Shown here piece after piece: positions 9,616-19,987 of a stretch of 64,000 nt of DNA. The stretch's first letter is position 1. Each line of letters starts with the position of its first letter. The stretch is from Arthrinium phaeospermum (Eukaryota; Ascomycota; Sordariomycetes; Amphisphaeriales; Apiosporaceae). A program made the position numbers and the translations under genes. The DNA is taken from positions 62,001 through 126,000 of the forward strand of contig QYRS01000009.1 in the NCBI GenBank assembly GCA_006503535.1, read 5' to 3'. The notes below the pieces were generated by a model, which was not told the origin of the DNA, made no database searches, and worked only from the letters and a program-made list of their open reading frames with translations.

Positions 9616-9870
9616 GATGGAATTGGGGGACGTGTAGCAGGGATTCAGGGGTTCAGGGGTTGAGCCACATCAGCCACAAGTGGTATGTGCGCACCAAAAG
9701 GGGCTAATAGAAAATCGATGCATCGGCACACTGTAGAGTAGATTGATCACGAATACACACTCTTTTGCGACTCCTTAAACATGCTTATATTTGTACTATT
9801 CTAATGATAGGCCGCGTTCTGGTTAGGTGCGATACCTGACTAGAGAGTGCCGACCGCAGTCCGTAGCTGT
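9616..9870 (+). repeat. Putative polypurine tract and start of 3' LTR
   Basis: A purine-rich run (gatggaattggggga, 9616-9630) lies about 100 bases after the last accessory gene and is followed by TGTAGCAGGG at 9633, a plausible LTR start. No matching TG...CA end could be fixed, and the 5' LTR is not in the window, so the limits are guesses. The AT-richer stretch from 9690 to 9830 contains no gene. Confidence 0.3.
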
Positions 9871-10183
9871 ACGGGTTGTGTGTTTTCAATACGTACCTAA
9901 AAGCCTGCAAGCACAGCTTCCAGCCTTCAGGTGTGCCTGTAGGCATTGAATCTTATCGACACCAAAGCCTGTTGACAAATTCGCAATTGCAGGCCCGCAA
10001 GCCACAAAAAGCATTTGTTGCGCAAACAACACGTTGGGATTCCTTTGGTTTCTCTTGGGTCAAAAGCAAGGAACCACGCCAAGTACCGCCACCACAGCAG
10101 CACATTCGTTTCCAACGTCGTGTCGCTCGTCGCCTGTTTTCGCTTTTTTCCGTCACTCTCCGCATCGACACAAGCTAGGAAGA

Positions 10184-11248
10184 ATGGCCGCGCCCAACGA
10201 TACTGCGTCCATCCAAACCGGACTTACCCGGGCTCAGCAGCACCGACGTCTCCTTCTCAACCAAGATCTCAAGGCCGACTTCCCCGGCGTTAACGATAAA
10301 GGCTTCGACGATTACGTCGACGTATGTAGCAAAAAGGTCCGGTAATGGCTGTAGGAGGATGGCGGCATTGCCTAGACCGTTAATATCGACTAATACCTCG
10401 ACGAAGTATATAAGGCCGTATAATTCTTTATCCGTAAATGCCTCTACTTTACTCTATCCCGTTTTCGGATTTTCTTTTAATCTATTAATATTAATAATAT
10501 TAAATAAGTACTATTAGATCCTAGCTAAGCCGTTATTATATATCGGCGCTACGAAGAAGTTCGGCTTACCTTTTAGCCGAAAGCTTTTTAAATAATATTA
10601 CTATAAAGCCCTCGATAAAAAAAAAAGTATATATTAATTCGTAGCGATTTCGACAATCTCTTTAATTATTAATTACGCAGCCGAAACCGTATATTAATAT
10701 ATAAAAGCGGCCAAGTCGGCGGGCTCGTCTACGACGCCCATATCTATCCTCAATTCGGCATAATCTAAATCCCCCAAGTCGAACAAGTTAGCTTTAAGTC
10801 GTGCGTCGGCGCCAACGCAGACCAGACCAAGTCGATGCTGGATGAGGCCGAGAAGCTCGTTTGCGGACGCAACCTGGTCTTGGCCCACGGATTTCTGCCC
10901 AACAACGGCCATAGGGCGTTGGTCCTGGACTTTGCGGACGGGGCAGACGGCAAGAGCCCGGTCGTTTGGGCCGACTACAAGCGGGCTTTCCTGGATCTGC
11001 TGGAGTGGCAGATGCGGCTGCTGGTGGAGCAAAAACCGGTAAAGCTGGCCGGCTTCCTGCGAGACACCATGATGACACGGCTCGGGACCGAGTTGCAGGT
11101 GCAGTCCGCCCCGGTCCCCAGAGAGAAGCGAGCCACTCTGGTCCGAAGATACTGGGCCTCGATCGACTCGGTGCTGCTTGCGGCCCAGCAGGCGGCCATC
11201 ACGGCTGGAATCCACGAGCAAGGGCGTTATCTTACCACGCCCGTCTAA
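10184..11248 (+). pseudogene. Broken hypothetical gene, middle destroyed by RIP-like change
   Basis: Left piece: ATG at 10184 (MAAPNDTASIQTG...), open to a stop at 10343-10345, with a possible GTATGT donor at about 10323. Right piece: a GC-rich frame from about 10769 to 11248 in which residues such as VSFKSCVGANADQTKSMLDE are readable, ending GRYLTTPV. Between them the sequence becomes very AT-rich with stops in all frames. Neither piece resembles a family I recognise. The right piece has a balanced, protein-like composition (for example VVWADYKRAFLDLLEWQMRL). The most economical reading is one gene whose centre was mutated. Two unrelated pieces flanking a decayed insertion is the alternative. 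Confidence 0.45.
10350..10780. repeat. RIP-altered AT-rich island
   Basis: About 430 bases are packed with TpA (for example runs such as attaatattaataatatta) while CpA and TpG are almost absent and CpG persists. This dinucleotide bias on both strands is the signature of repeat-induced point mutation, which converts CpA to TpA in duplicated DNA. Flanking DNA on both sides is GC-rich. A second copy elsewhere in the genome, now or in the past, is implied. Confidence 0.7.
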
Positions 11249-12744
11249 ATCGTATGTAGACGAGTTATTTTGGGCGTGCTGGACGGTGGGGAAAAGTCCA
11301 TCGACCGTCTGAATCTCCATAAGAAAGAACAGATTCAGATCCAGATTCAGATTCAGCAGATGCTATGATACAAGCTGCTCTATCTTCCTAATCCCATGCC
11401 ATGCCTAGATAGAGTGCTTTTTTCCCTATGAGAATACAACAATTTATGTGTATGCAAAACCCATATCATCAGGCAAGATATGGGTGCTTCTTCTCGGGCA
11501 TCATGCACGAGGATTGACATAAGCATGGACGAATTTTGCGGACAGTCCCCTGCTTGCTCCCCGTAGCCCCTCCTTGACGGTGGGGAAGCTGATTACCCCA
11601 TTGGGATGGACAGACCTAAATCTACCAATTGAAATGCCAAGTCAGGAAGACCAGTCCCCCATCAACATGCTGCAATCATTGATGCCTGGTGAAGGAGGAA
11701 GGGTTCACTTGTCCTAATTAGGCGTCCATAGAGTTATATTTGAAGAAGAGGCCAATAAATGGCGAAAAAGCGCAATGCAACAATCTGTTGCGCAATCCTA
11801 ACGACCCTGCGACGACTGCATTGTACCGAACTTGATTTGAGGCCACCTGCTATCGATAAGCTCAGACAGGGGCGACTGAGAATGTTCAGGTTTCAGACCC
11901 ATGTCGAGGGGGAACGCGCACCCTTTGCAGCAGGCAATTGATTAGTAATTGAGATTGTTTAACGATTATATTAAAACACGCGATCGAGTTTGCTATAAAG
12001 GTAAGGAATGTGACTTGGGGGCGTTAATGTGTATCTAGTCCGGGACCTGACTGACCTTAGGTGGATTTTGCGGGGTGTCGCAGCTAAGCTTATTTTCCCC
12101 TGGACGATCAAAGACCAGCCCCGCCTCACCTTAGCGCTTGCGATGGAATGGACGATCGATGATTCCGTTTGCCCATCAGCCGCTCGATCGAAGCGTCGCT
12201 TGCTGGAAGGACGATGAAAAACACTAGATCTAGATCGAAAATGGTGGTGATAGGATAAGAGCTCGTACCAGTTCATATGTCATGTTTGGTGCTCGATTGA
12301 GGTGCCGATGTCCACTCAGCCGTAGTGCCTGGCAGATGACTTTGCCAAAACCGGTCAAGGATTGCGCGAGAATCTTTCAAGAACAAGTTCCTCAGACGCC
12401 CACGCGTTTACCGCTCCTCGCCTGAATCGACCATCATTCGCGCGCTTGCTTGCTTTTCCTGGTCCTTTGTCTCGGTGACGATCGGCGCCAGCTTAGCTCC
12501 CGCCGCTAAGGTGGGATTGGCAGCCGGGTCGATGAATCATCAGTCCATGATGCAATGAAACAAGTCTATATTGACATCACTGTTGTCTGGGTCACGATAA
12601 AGCCTGGATCTTTCCAGCGCATCTTTTCTTGCTGTTCTACATTCTGCTTGTCTTTTTAGCGAATCCTTGCGCATCAACCACAAACTGCATTGCAACGCTT
12701 GCGACGCCTGCGATAACAGCTACAGCTCCCAACTTCCTCAAAGC
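11249..12744. other. Intergenic stretch, no gene recognised
   Basis: Roughly 1.5 kb between the broken gene and the Tudor-domain gene. Only short frames without family features occur. A direct run of CAGATT units lies at about 11330-11357. The last 300 bases serve as promoter and leader of the gene at 12745. Confidence 0.6.
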
Positions 12745-13496
12745 ATGGCAGGCGGCAAGAAACCGGAGAAGGGAGACGAAGGTAAGACTTTCACTCGTAT
12801 ATCCTACCTTGTTGAGCTGACCTCTTGGCAACAGTCTCGTGGAACTGGGGCGGCGGCGCTCCCGGAGGCACCGTGGCCGAGACGAAAAACGAGGGCGAAA
12901 TCGCCATCAAGTCCAAGCGCGGCAACACCATCAAGAAGAAGGCCGACCCGGAGAACCCTGCGGTCCACGTCGAGCGGTCCGGCAACGACGTCGTCAAGCG
13001 CGCCTCGGAGTTGACGGTCGAGAAGAAGGGCAAGAGCAATTCCGAGGAGGGTAAGGAGACCCAGAGCAACAAGCGCAAGGCGGACAAAGAGAAGCCCGAA
13101 AACGAGGACGAGCATGGCGAGAACGGGGCCGAAGAACCACACACGAAGAACAAGCAGGGCAAAGAGGTGAAGAAGGGCGGCAAAGCAGCCAACAAGAAGC
13201 AGAAGAGAGAGCAAGAGACCGGCAACGGACAGGATGCTGAATCTGACACGGACGAAGGGAGGGAGACCGGTCACAGCGAAGACGAGGCCAGCGCCGGAGA
13301 AGACCAAGAGATATCAGCCACCACACCCAAGAAGACGACCAACAAGAAGAAGTCCGGAACCAAATTGAAGAAAGATAGCGCTGATCAACCCAAAAAGTCG
13401 GCCCCCAAGGCCAACGAGAAGACGAAACGCGACCCGGCGCCGCGCAAGCAGGGAGATCTCGTGAGCACGCGGACGAGGAGTCAGGGCAGCAAGTAG
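12745..13496 (+). CDS. Hypervirulence-associated (HVA1/DUF2945-type) Tudor-domain protein
   Basis: Exons 12745-12781 and 12835-13496 give 232 residues; the 53-base intron (GTAAGA...CAACAG, branch GCTGAC) splits a Val codon. Residues about 13-70, beginning VSWNWGGGAPGGTVAE and including IKSKRGNTIKKKADPENPAV, match the small Tudor-like fold called hypervirulence-associated protein domain (PF11160) in fungi and bacteria. The rest is a long Lys/Glu/Asn-rich tail with nuclear-signal-like basic clusters, probably disordered. The start was chosen because it gives MAGGKKPEKGDE directly before the domain, as in relatives. Molecular role unknown; a chromatin or nucleic-acid role is only a guess from the Tudor fold and charged tail. 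Base use and introns look native. Confidence 0.75.
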
Positions 13497-13792
13497 AGAT
13501 TAAATGTCAGATTTATTTAATTCATACGTGGCTTTGGCTACTGACTGTAATTGGCCTTCGTTGTCCCCGTAAAGCCAAAACGGCGACTTCATGGAACAAA
13601 GCGGTCAATATTGTGCATCGTTGGCAGACTTCAGCTTCTTTGTCACTCCACTGCATCCGTCACACAATGGGTTCCTCCCACTTAACTCATGTAATCTGCG
13701 GATTGCACCATCTGCGCCATACGAGAGAAGTTACTTCCGACGAGCGGGACCTGAATTCCACGATAGACTTGCTCTTTCCCAGCATCCCCACC

Positions 13793-15171
13793 ATGGGTTT
13801 CTTCCGCAGGTTTTTCGGAATCGAGAAGAAGAAAAAGGAGAAGCGGTCCCGTACCAGGAGGCGAAGGGACGACGACGACGACGACCAAGACGCGAATCTA
13901 GACCCTTGGTCCAAAGAAGGGATCGCCGCGGCTCTCCGGAAGCACTTCGATGGAGGCCGCAAGCGGCACGGCCTCAAGTATCGGCGCGTCGTGGGCGAGG
14001 GCGCGGTCGGCGTCGCCGCCCTCCTCCAGGACGTCCGGAAAGACCCGGCAAAGTTGTACATCATCAAGCGCGCCCGAAAACGCGAGTACATGGACCAGCT
14101 CCGCAACGAAATGAATATCTTGAGGGTAGGAGGGCCTCTGGTCGATCGCAGGACAATCAGCTAACAAGGCAGCAATTCCGAGGGGCGGCCCACATCAGCA
14201 AAATCGTCAAGTTCAAGGACCGCGGCTACGACCAACGGGACGAGCTGCCCGGGCCGTACTTCATCACCGAATACCTGGAGAACGGGACGTTTGACGACTT
14301 CTTTAAACGGACCTGCCGCGCGAGGGTGCGGGTGCCGAACCGTGTTCTTTGGCACCTTCTCCTGTGCTGTAAGTGTCGGCATCACTCATAGTATCTCGAG
14401 TAAGCCTCTGACATGACAGTCATCCGGGCTTGTGTCGGTCTCACGTGGCCGCCGCGGGGCGGAGAAGGCGCGCCGGACGAGCTCGAGCGTGTTCCGGGAC
14501 AACGCGGGCCGACGGCCGCCTACGCACACAACGATCTGCATACGGAGAACGGTAGGAGAAGAACCAGGACACGCTCAAGATGTGCGTGACGCTGACAGTT
14601 GTTAGTCATGATTGGAGGCCTGCAGCCCGACGTGAGAGAACACGAAAAAGTGCCCGTCATCAAGCTCATCGATTTCGGCGCAGCCTCACAGATCGATAGG
14701 TGCCGAAGGCCTCCCGACCAAGTAAACTTCAACCCGATGCAAGGCCACGCTTCCAACATGCGAGATATTGGAGAGGTAGGTCGTGAACGCGTCTTCTTCC
14801 AGATGGAGTTGCCTCGGCTAACGGAACAGATGCTGATGCGGCTCATCACCGGCATTCCCTTCGCCCTGCCGCCCTGGAAGCCCGTCATGTTCGGCAACGC
14901 CCAGACGGACGCGAGCCTGCTGTGGGAGCCCAGGGCGCAAGAGCGGTACCCTCTGCTGGACGAGCCGATCCGGCAGGCGGTGGGGATCATGATGGCCTGT
15001 CGCTACGAGCACCGCCCGACCTTGCAGCAGGTCCTCGACATCGCCTCCCGCGCCGTCCGCAACAAGCGCTCGACCGACTACCCCCGCCGCATCCAGCGGG
15101 AGGAGTCCAGCAAGGGGATCCGCGACTTTGTGAACCGCTACATGTTCGACGCCGACGAGGAGGAGTTTTAG
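13793..15171 (+). CDS. Protein kinase-like protein, five exons
   Basis: Exons 13793-14125, 14173-14368, 14420-14551, 14606-14775 and 14830-15171 give 390 residues; every junction has consensus sites and keeps frame. The N-terminus MGFFRRFFGI is followed by a Lys/Arg run and an Asp run. Kinase features: glycine-loop-like GEGAVGVAAL, Lys in YIIKRARK, hinge FITEYLENGT, catalytic loop HNDLHTEN (H-x-D-x4-N) and metal-binding DFG in KLIDFGAA. It lacks the Lys usual two residues after the catalytic Asp, and the activation segment has no clear APE, as in many fungal kinase-like proteins of lineage-specific families. A catalytic role is likely because Asp, Asn and DFG are kept. Substrate unknown. Its position beside the FAD monooxygenase (convergent, 90 bases apart) does not by itself make it part of the cluster. 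Confidence 0.75.
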
Positions 15172-15263
15172 GTGGCTTTATGATGTTACAACGATACATA
15201 GTGAGATCCCAATTGAGACAATATATATAATTTCTTTTCTGACGTACAAATTAAATCATTGTC

Positions 15264-16616
15264 TCATTGACTGCCGGGCGGGCTATTCTTCCAAGGCACC
15301 CGCACATCCCGATCCTCAAAGGGCACGTAGTCCAGCAACTGCCCCCGGACAATGAGCTTGCTAAAGAGGGCCACCACTGTCTCGACGCCGATCCAGGGGT
15401 TGACGAACCGATCCCACAGCCAGTCCGTCCAGGTCGCCCAGGTGACGCCCCGAACCTGGCGTCGGCCGTTGGTATGCAGTCGGCTGGCCTCGAAGCTGCG
15501 GATCTGCTGGTACCGGGCGAAGGCGCCCTCGAGCGCTGGTGTATCTGGGTTCGGATCGGACCGCAGGGTGTGGTACAGCTGGTTGGCCAGCACGGCGGCC
15601 GAGTTGAGGCCCGTGTTCACGCCCAGGCCCGTCACCGAGGTGGATTTGTGCACGGCATCGCCCGCGAGCACGATACGCTCGTGATACCACTTGTCACAGT
15701 ACCCTTCCTCCTGGTCCACCATCGCCGCCGTCTCCTTGTCTGTCGCCGCCCATACGTCTCCAAAACGAACTCCCGGCCCGACCATGATGTCTGCCAGCTC
15801 TTCGGCGAGGCGGTCTCGGTCCTCGGGGGTGTACCGTGTTGACTCGGCCGTCGGCGACAACTTGGGCCGTACGATAGCAAAGTGGCCCTTCTTCGCACCG
15901 ATCATGATTTGCGACACAATCCCACTGCCACGTGACTGGTAGAAGGTACCCGGCTCGGAGCCGTGACAGGGACGGAAACACCCGTAAAGGCCTTGGTAGG
16001 TGGCAGTCATAGGCCAGGTGTCGGGCAGTGTTTGGCCCAGCTGTTGCATGATCTGCCGCGCCTTGCTGTGGACGCCGTCAACGCCGATAAGCACAGTACC
16101 CTCTTCTGCACTGCCGTCTTTAAGATGGACCTTGACTCCACTCTCATGGGTTTTGATGTCAACAACGGCGGCATTGGTTCTGACCCTTGCCCTCTCTGGT
16201 AGATTCTCGTAGAGGAGAGCAATCAGCTGTGCGCGGGAGAGGACCGCCATCGGGTATGTATGACTGGTTCTTAGATACAAGGGCCTCTACTGCATGGTGA
16301 TTGGCACTCACTGTTCTTGCAGCCTTGACCAGAGAGGAGTTGACTTGATGACTCGACCATTCCCAGTCAGCAGATCTTTCATGGTGTGGCTTATCATCAA
16401 ATCCTTCTCGACCTTTTCGTAGAGGCTAATCTGGTCGAGTAGTCTCAGTGTCTGTGGATACATGAGCACGCCGGCACCCTGATAGCGTAGGACGGTATCG
16501 TGTTGTTCCAGCACAATGTAATCGATGTTGGCACGAGAGAGGGCGTGGGCCAGATATAAGCCCACGGGGCCGGCGCCGACGATGATGGCCCGAAACTTGG
16601 GAGTAGGCTGGACCAT
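15264..16616 (-). CDS. FAD-dependent monooxygenase (PaxM/salicylate hydroxylase-like)
   Basis: Exons 16616-16312 and 16263-15264 give 434 residues; the 48-base intron has GTGAGT and ACCAG and joins in phase 2. The Rossmann dinucleotide motif is IIVGAGPVGLYLAHAL near residue 10-25. A second FAD motif is GVDGVHSKAR, and the flavin-binding GD motif lies in LAGDAVHKSTSVTGLG. These are the hallmarks of class A aromatic or isoprenoid hydroxylases and epoxidases found in fungal polyketide and meroterpenoid clusters. It would hydroxylate or epoxidise the PKS product or a later intermediate using NAD(P)H and oxygen. No clear membrane segment. It is the left-most enzyme of the candidate cluster, divergent from the DUF829 gene (275 bases between the starts), so the two may share a promoter. 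Substrate cannot be read from sequence. Confidence 0.88.
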
Positions 16617-16890
16617 GGCTGGGAAAGTGCAGAGATGGATGCGGGGCTCTGAGCGAGACCGCAAATGGGATTTAATAACGAGTGGTCGGTTGGTTGTTGG
16701 ACGCGAAGGATCCAGCGTTGCATTGCACGTCCCGACCGCATGTTTTCTTTCCAACTGGCCAATCAGGTATCGCCATGTACTGTAGACTCAATGCAAGGGG
16801 TAGATGTTTCTCGTGTAAATCTGCCAGACCAACTTGCTTTTCTGCAGCTCATTTTCATCCCACAACCATCTCAGCGTCAGCGACACGTCC

Positions 16891-17691
16891 ATGGCTCTTC
16901 GCGGGTTCGTCCATCTGGGACCCAACATCCTTTTATACACGCCATCGCAGCACCTAGCCGGTCAGCTCATCATCATCTGCGCTTGGATGGGTGCTGCAGA
17001 CAAGCACATCCAGAAATACACCGACATGTACCGCCAGAACGCCCCAGGCGCCAAGATCCTGCTGATCAAGTCAGTGGTAGGCAGCATGATCAGCTCCTAC
17101 GCGAGCCAACGGCGCGCCATGAAGCCAGCTCAGCTAGTAGTATGTCGGGTCTTGCAGGAGCATGAGAAGCCCCGGCTTCTACTGCAAATGATGTCAAATG
17201 GAGGGGCCAACTCGGCCACGAACCTGCTGGTCGGTCTAGAACAAGAATTGAAGGTGCCTCTGCCCCTAGTCGGCCTAGTCTGCGACAGCACGCCAAATGC
17301 CTCGTCTTATGGAAAGACGTGCAACGCCTTCATGTATTCTTTTCCGTGGGGCTTTCCATCCAATCTGATCGCCGCGGCATTTGTGCACATTACCATCACG
17401 CTGCTCTACCTATGGATCGCCGTGGGGAACGAGGCCCCGGAAGACTACTGGAGAAGGTCTGTCTTGGAGAAAGAGCTCATTCGCTGCAAGAGGGCATGCT
17501 ACATTGCATCCAAGGCAGACAAGTTGACGGAGTGGAGGGACGTGGTGTCGCACGCCGACGAGGCCCGCCAGAAAGGCTGGGCGACGAAGGAGATCATTGT
17601 GGACGACACCCCGCATTGCAACCACATCAGCAAGCATGAACAGGCTTACGTCGAGGCTGTCCGTGACGTCTGGGAGGGCAGGCAACTTTGA
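16891..17691 (+). CDS. DUF829 (TMEM53-like) alpha/beta-hydrolase-fold protein
   Basis: Single exon, 266 residues. The start at 16891 gives MALRGFVHLGPNILLYTP; an upstream in-frame ATG at 16834 is less likely. IIICAWMGAADKHIQKY near the N-terminus is the usual DUF829 opening (strand, then W-x-G/A-x3-K-H). MMSNGGANSA sits where a nucleophile elbow would be, with possible Asp (SKADKLTEW) and His (PHCNHISKH) partners near the C-terminus. A hydrophobic segment (IAAAFVHITITLLYLWIAVG) could be membrane-associated. Members recur in fungal secondary-metabolite clusters and some are reported to act on polyketide products, but for this protein the reaction is unknown. Divergent from the FAD monooxygenase gene. 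Confidence 0.75.
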   Translation: MALRGFVHLGPNILLYTPSQHLAGQLIIICAWMGAADKHIQKYTDMYRQNAPGAKILLIKSVVGSMISSYASQRRAMKPAQLVVCRVLQEHEKPRLLLQMMSNGGANSATNLLVGLEQELKVPLPLVGLVCDSTPNASSYGKTCNAFMYSFPWGFPSNLIAAAFVHITITLLYLWIAVGNEAPEDYWRRSVLEKELIRCKRACYIASKADKLTEWRDVVSHADEARQKGWATKEIIVDDTPHCNHISKHEQAYVEAVRDVWEGRQL

Positions 17692-18267
17692 ATTTCTTTA
17701 TACCCGGCATGCAAAGGTGCTGGGAAGCCGTGTGTCAAATGATGTCTTGAATTGAAAACGGAGGAATTTGAGGACAGTGGGTTGGGTTGGTATCGGTAGC
17801 GCCGGTGCGAACTGATTGAGTTCAGTGGCTGGATGAGGCAAGCGGCCGCAGGAATAAACCGTCTTGATTATTCCACTTACTCCAGGGAATAACAGTGGAA
17901 TAAGCCAACACTACTGGAATAATAGGTGTTCTGTAGACCTGCTTATTCCTCAGGAGACTTGGCCGGTTCATTCTCGCAGGGTGTTGCTGTTTGCTCACTT
18001 TGCTCGCTTTGCTCTTCATGGCAAACTCGATCGCGTGTTCTGGTATAATCGTCAAACAATCTCAATTGCCATTTAATGGCCTGCTGAAAAGGGCACGCGT
18101 TTCCCCTCGACCTGGGTCTGAAATTTGAACATTCTCAATCGCCCAAGCCAAAACACTGCACCGATGAAATATAGAACCAAATCAGCCCCTGAGAGCAATG
18201 ACTACGGCCATGATGTCGGTTATGGCTAGCCAATGGCTTATTCCTCTGACAAGACATCCTTTCCCAA
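17692..18267. other. Intergenic stretch with a 10-bp perfect inverted repeat
   Basis: Convergent 3' region between the DUF829 gene and the methyltransferase. TTATTCCACT at 17868-17877 is perfectly complementary to AGTGGAATAA at 17894-17903 (16-base loop). The surrounding 100 bases are rich in GGAATAA/TTATTCC words, the same vocabulary as the two introner-like introns of the PKS. No gene seen. Confidence 0.55.
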
Positions 18268-19011
18268 TCACTTCCGCGGTTTCCTGGCCTTGAACAGCAA
18301 GACCATGCCCACCAGCCACGTCTGCACCTCCTCGAAGGCCTCGTCCAGCGCCTTTTCGATCTCCTCCCGGTTGTCGCCCAGGTTGTGAAAGATGCCCACG
18401 CGGTTCATGTGCCGCAGCCCCAGCCGCCCCAGCCGCCACGTCGCGTACGGCTCTCCCAGCACCGTGCAGCCCGTCAAGACTCCATCGTGCGGGTCCAGCA
18501 CTCGGCCCAGGTTGTGGAACGACTGCAGCTTGTGCGCCATCCCTCCCGGGACGCAGTGCAAGACGTTGAACATGGAGATGGAGCTGAACATGCGGGCGTC
18601 CTGCAGCAGCGCCTGGGGCAGCGGCGCCGTGACGTCGGCCTCGACGCATTGCAGCTCCACTTTGCGCCGACTACCGCTTGATGCTTGTTGGGACCGGATG
18701 ATCCGCTCGGCGGCGCGCAGGCTGTTGGGGTTGAAGTCCAAGAGCGCCAGCCGTTGTACCCCCTTCTGATTCAGGTTGTTGTTGATGCTGCTGCTGCTTC
18801 TCAAGCAAGCGGCGGGAAAGTAGCCAGTGGCGACGCCGCAGTCCAGGTGGTTGGCCGAGAAGTTCTCTCGGAAGAAGGGGAGCAACACGGTCCGGGTAGG
18901 GCACCGCCATAGGAACTTCATGTTGAACCCGAGAACGACCCAGTCGTAGAAGTAGTGAAGGAGCCGCTGGGAGTATATCTCCCGGGAGAGGGGGCCTTTG
19001 GTGGGCGACAT
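18268..19011 (-). CDS. Class I SAM-dependent methyltransferase-like protein
   Basis: Single exon, 247 residues. The SAM motif I is LDCGVATGYF (family usual D-x-G-x-G-T-G-Y), so the fourth glycine position is Ala. The acidic partner is seen in LALLDFNPNSLRAAERI (Asp, motif II position), followed by VEADVTAPLP, and SISMFNVLHCVPGGMAHKL as motif IV/post region. The C-terminus GMVLLFKARKPRK is typical of a last strand. It lies head to head with the PKS (976 bases between the starts), a layout suggesting co-regulation. It may O- or N-methylate the product. Because the PKS already carries a C-methyltransferase domain, a heteroatom is the likelier target, but a non-methylating role is also possible given the altered motif. 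Confidence 0.75.
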   Translation of the reverse strand: MSPTKGPLSREIYSQRLLHYFYDWVVLGFNMKFLWRCPTRTVLLPFFRENFSANHLDCGVATGYFPAACLRSSSSINNNLNQKGVQRLALLDFNPNSLRAAERIIRSQQASSGSRRKVELQCVEADVTAPLPQALLQDARMFSSISMFNVLHCVPGGMAHKLQSFHNLGRVLDPHDGVLTGCTVLGEPYATWRLGRLGLRHMNRVGIFHNLGDNREEIEKALDEAFEEVQTWLVGMVLLFKARKPRK

Positions 19012-19987
19012 GATGCGCTATGTGTATTGGACGTCAAGATTCTGGCCAGCAGACTGAGCAGACAACGACGGAGAGACCAAAGGGGCAGTGGGATCCAGAT
19101 AACGAATATAGCGAACAGGTATGTGGGCAGGACAGGAACCCCATACTTCACTTGGGGGGGCGACCTCGGGGGAAGGCGAGGAGACCGCGGCGCAGAACAC
19201 TATTGAAGCTAAAATGTGCAAGGCATGGGGTGGGTTGCACCGAATCTCACTGCATACTTGGTCGTTGGGTAATATCTGGCAGCCTATGCGAGGTCAGCAT
19301 CCGGTGCTCCGGAGTAGTCCTCGCTGCAATAAAACGTGGAGACTTGCGAGCGTCGAAAGATCTGCCAAGTCGAGAAGCCATAGCCTGGAGAGAGTTGGCA
19401 GCTTTGGAAGTGCGCTTGGTTCCTTTGCTACCGCCCTGTCAGAGATTGCACCTGGGCATTCCGGTATTAGGCCTCTGCCATCGGCAATTGCCGTTTCATG
19501 GGATTGACCGGCAACTGCGCCGGAATAGGACACGTGCCCCGGATGGCTATGACGACCCGCCAATGGTGTGGCCGACAGTGGCCCCGCTAGGCGCATTAGC
19601 TGGGGGCGGGGGCAGCTCCGTGGTCAGCCGTGTCAGCAGCGTCAGCTGCCAAGATGTCGGTAAGATGCAACCCTCCCTGTTGGCTATACTATCACGGAAG
19701 GCCAATCTGTGTCTGTGGGGACTTGACCGTCTGAGCCGTCCTGGTCCCCGCTCCACCCATCATTCTCCTTTCACTGGCCACCAGATGCCATCCGACAAGA
19801 GTAGTGATCTACCCGAAGTCTCAGCCCGCCTTGCTGCAGAACTACGAGTGTGTCAGCTCGATGACGATGAGCATGCATGTATATAATCCGTACCCCAGCC
19901 TGAGGTGCGCCGTAGCCAGTTGGTTGATTCCAGCTGCCTGCCTTGTCGCACCGACTTTCTGATCGCCCCCGCCCAACAATCAAAGAC
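19012..19987. promoter_or_regulatory. Divergent promoter between methyltransferase and PKS
   Basis: About 970 bases without a convincing gene. A TATA box (TATATAA, 19880-19886) lies about 100 bases before the chosen PKS start. Short frames here do not resemble proteins. Any cluster-specific regulator site would be expected here, but I see no repeated motif I can name. Confidence 0.5.

Larger units (their letters stand above)
1..9870 (+). mobile_element. Ty3/gypsy-like LTR retrotransposon carrying two accessory genes (5' end outside window)
   Basis: The unit holds gag-pro (to 2762), pol (to 6319), an antisense accessory gene (6446-7498), a sense accessory gene (7991-9520) and a purine-rich tract near 9616-9630. 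The 5' LTR and primer-binding site would lie left of base 1, so LTR identity cannot be checked here, and the right boundary is approximate. All frames are intact and there is no TpA excess, unlike the RIP-altered island at 10.35 kb. The claim that the two accessory genes belong to the element rests on their position between pol and the tract, and on the intron pattern: the sense gene lacks introns while the antisense gene has one. An alternative is host genes flanking a truncated element. Confidence 0.65.

Noticed and set aside
10694..11320. Minus-strand frame of 208 codons
   Set aside because: Antisense shadow of the GC-rich right piece of the broken gene; the plus frame has the better amino-acid pattern.
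19020..19886. Open frame of 288 codons between the methyltransferase and the PKS
   Set aside because: Composition is unlike a protein, overlaps the divergent promoter and its TATA box, and shows no family feature.
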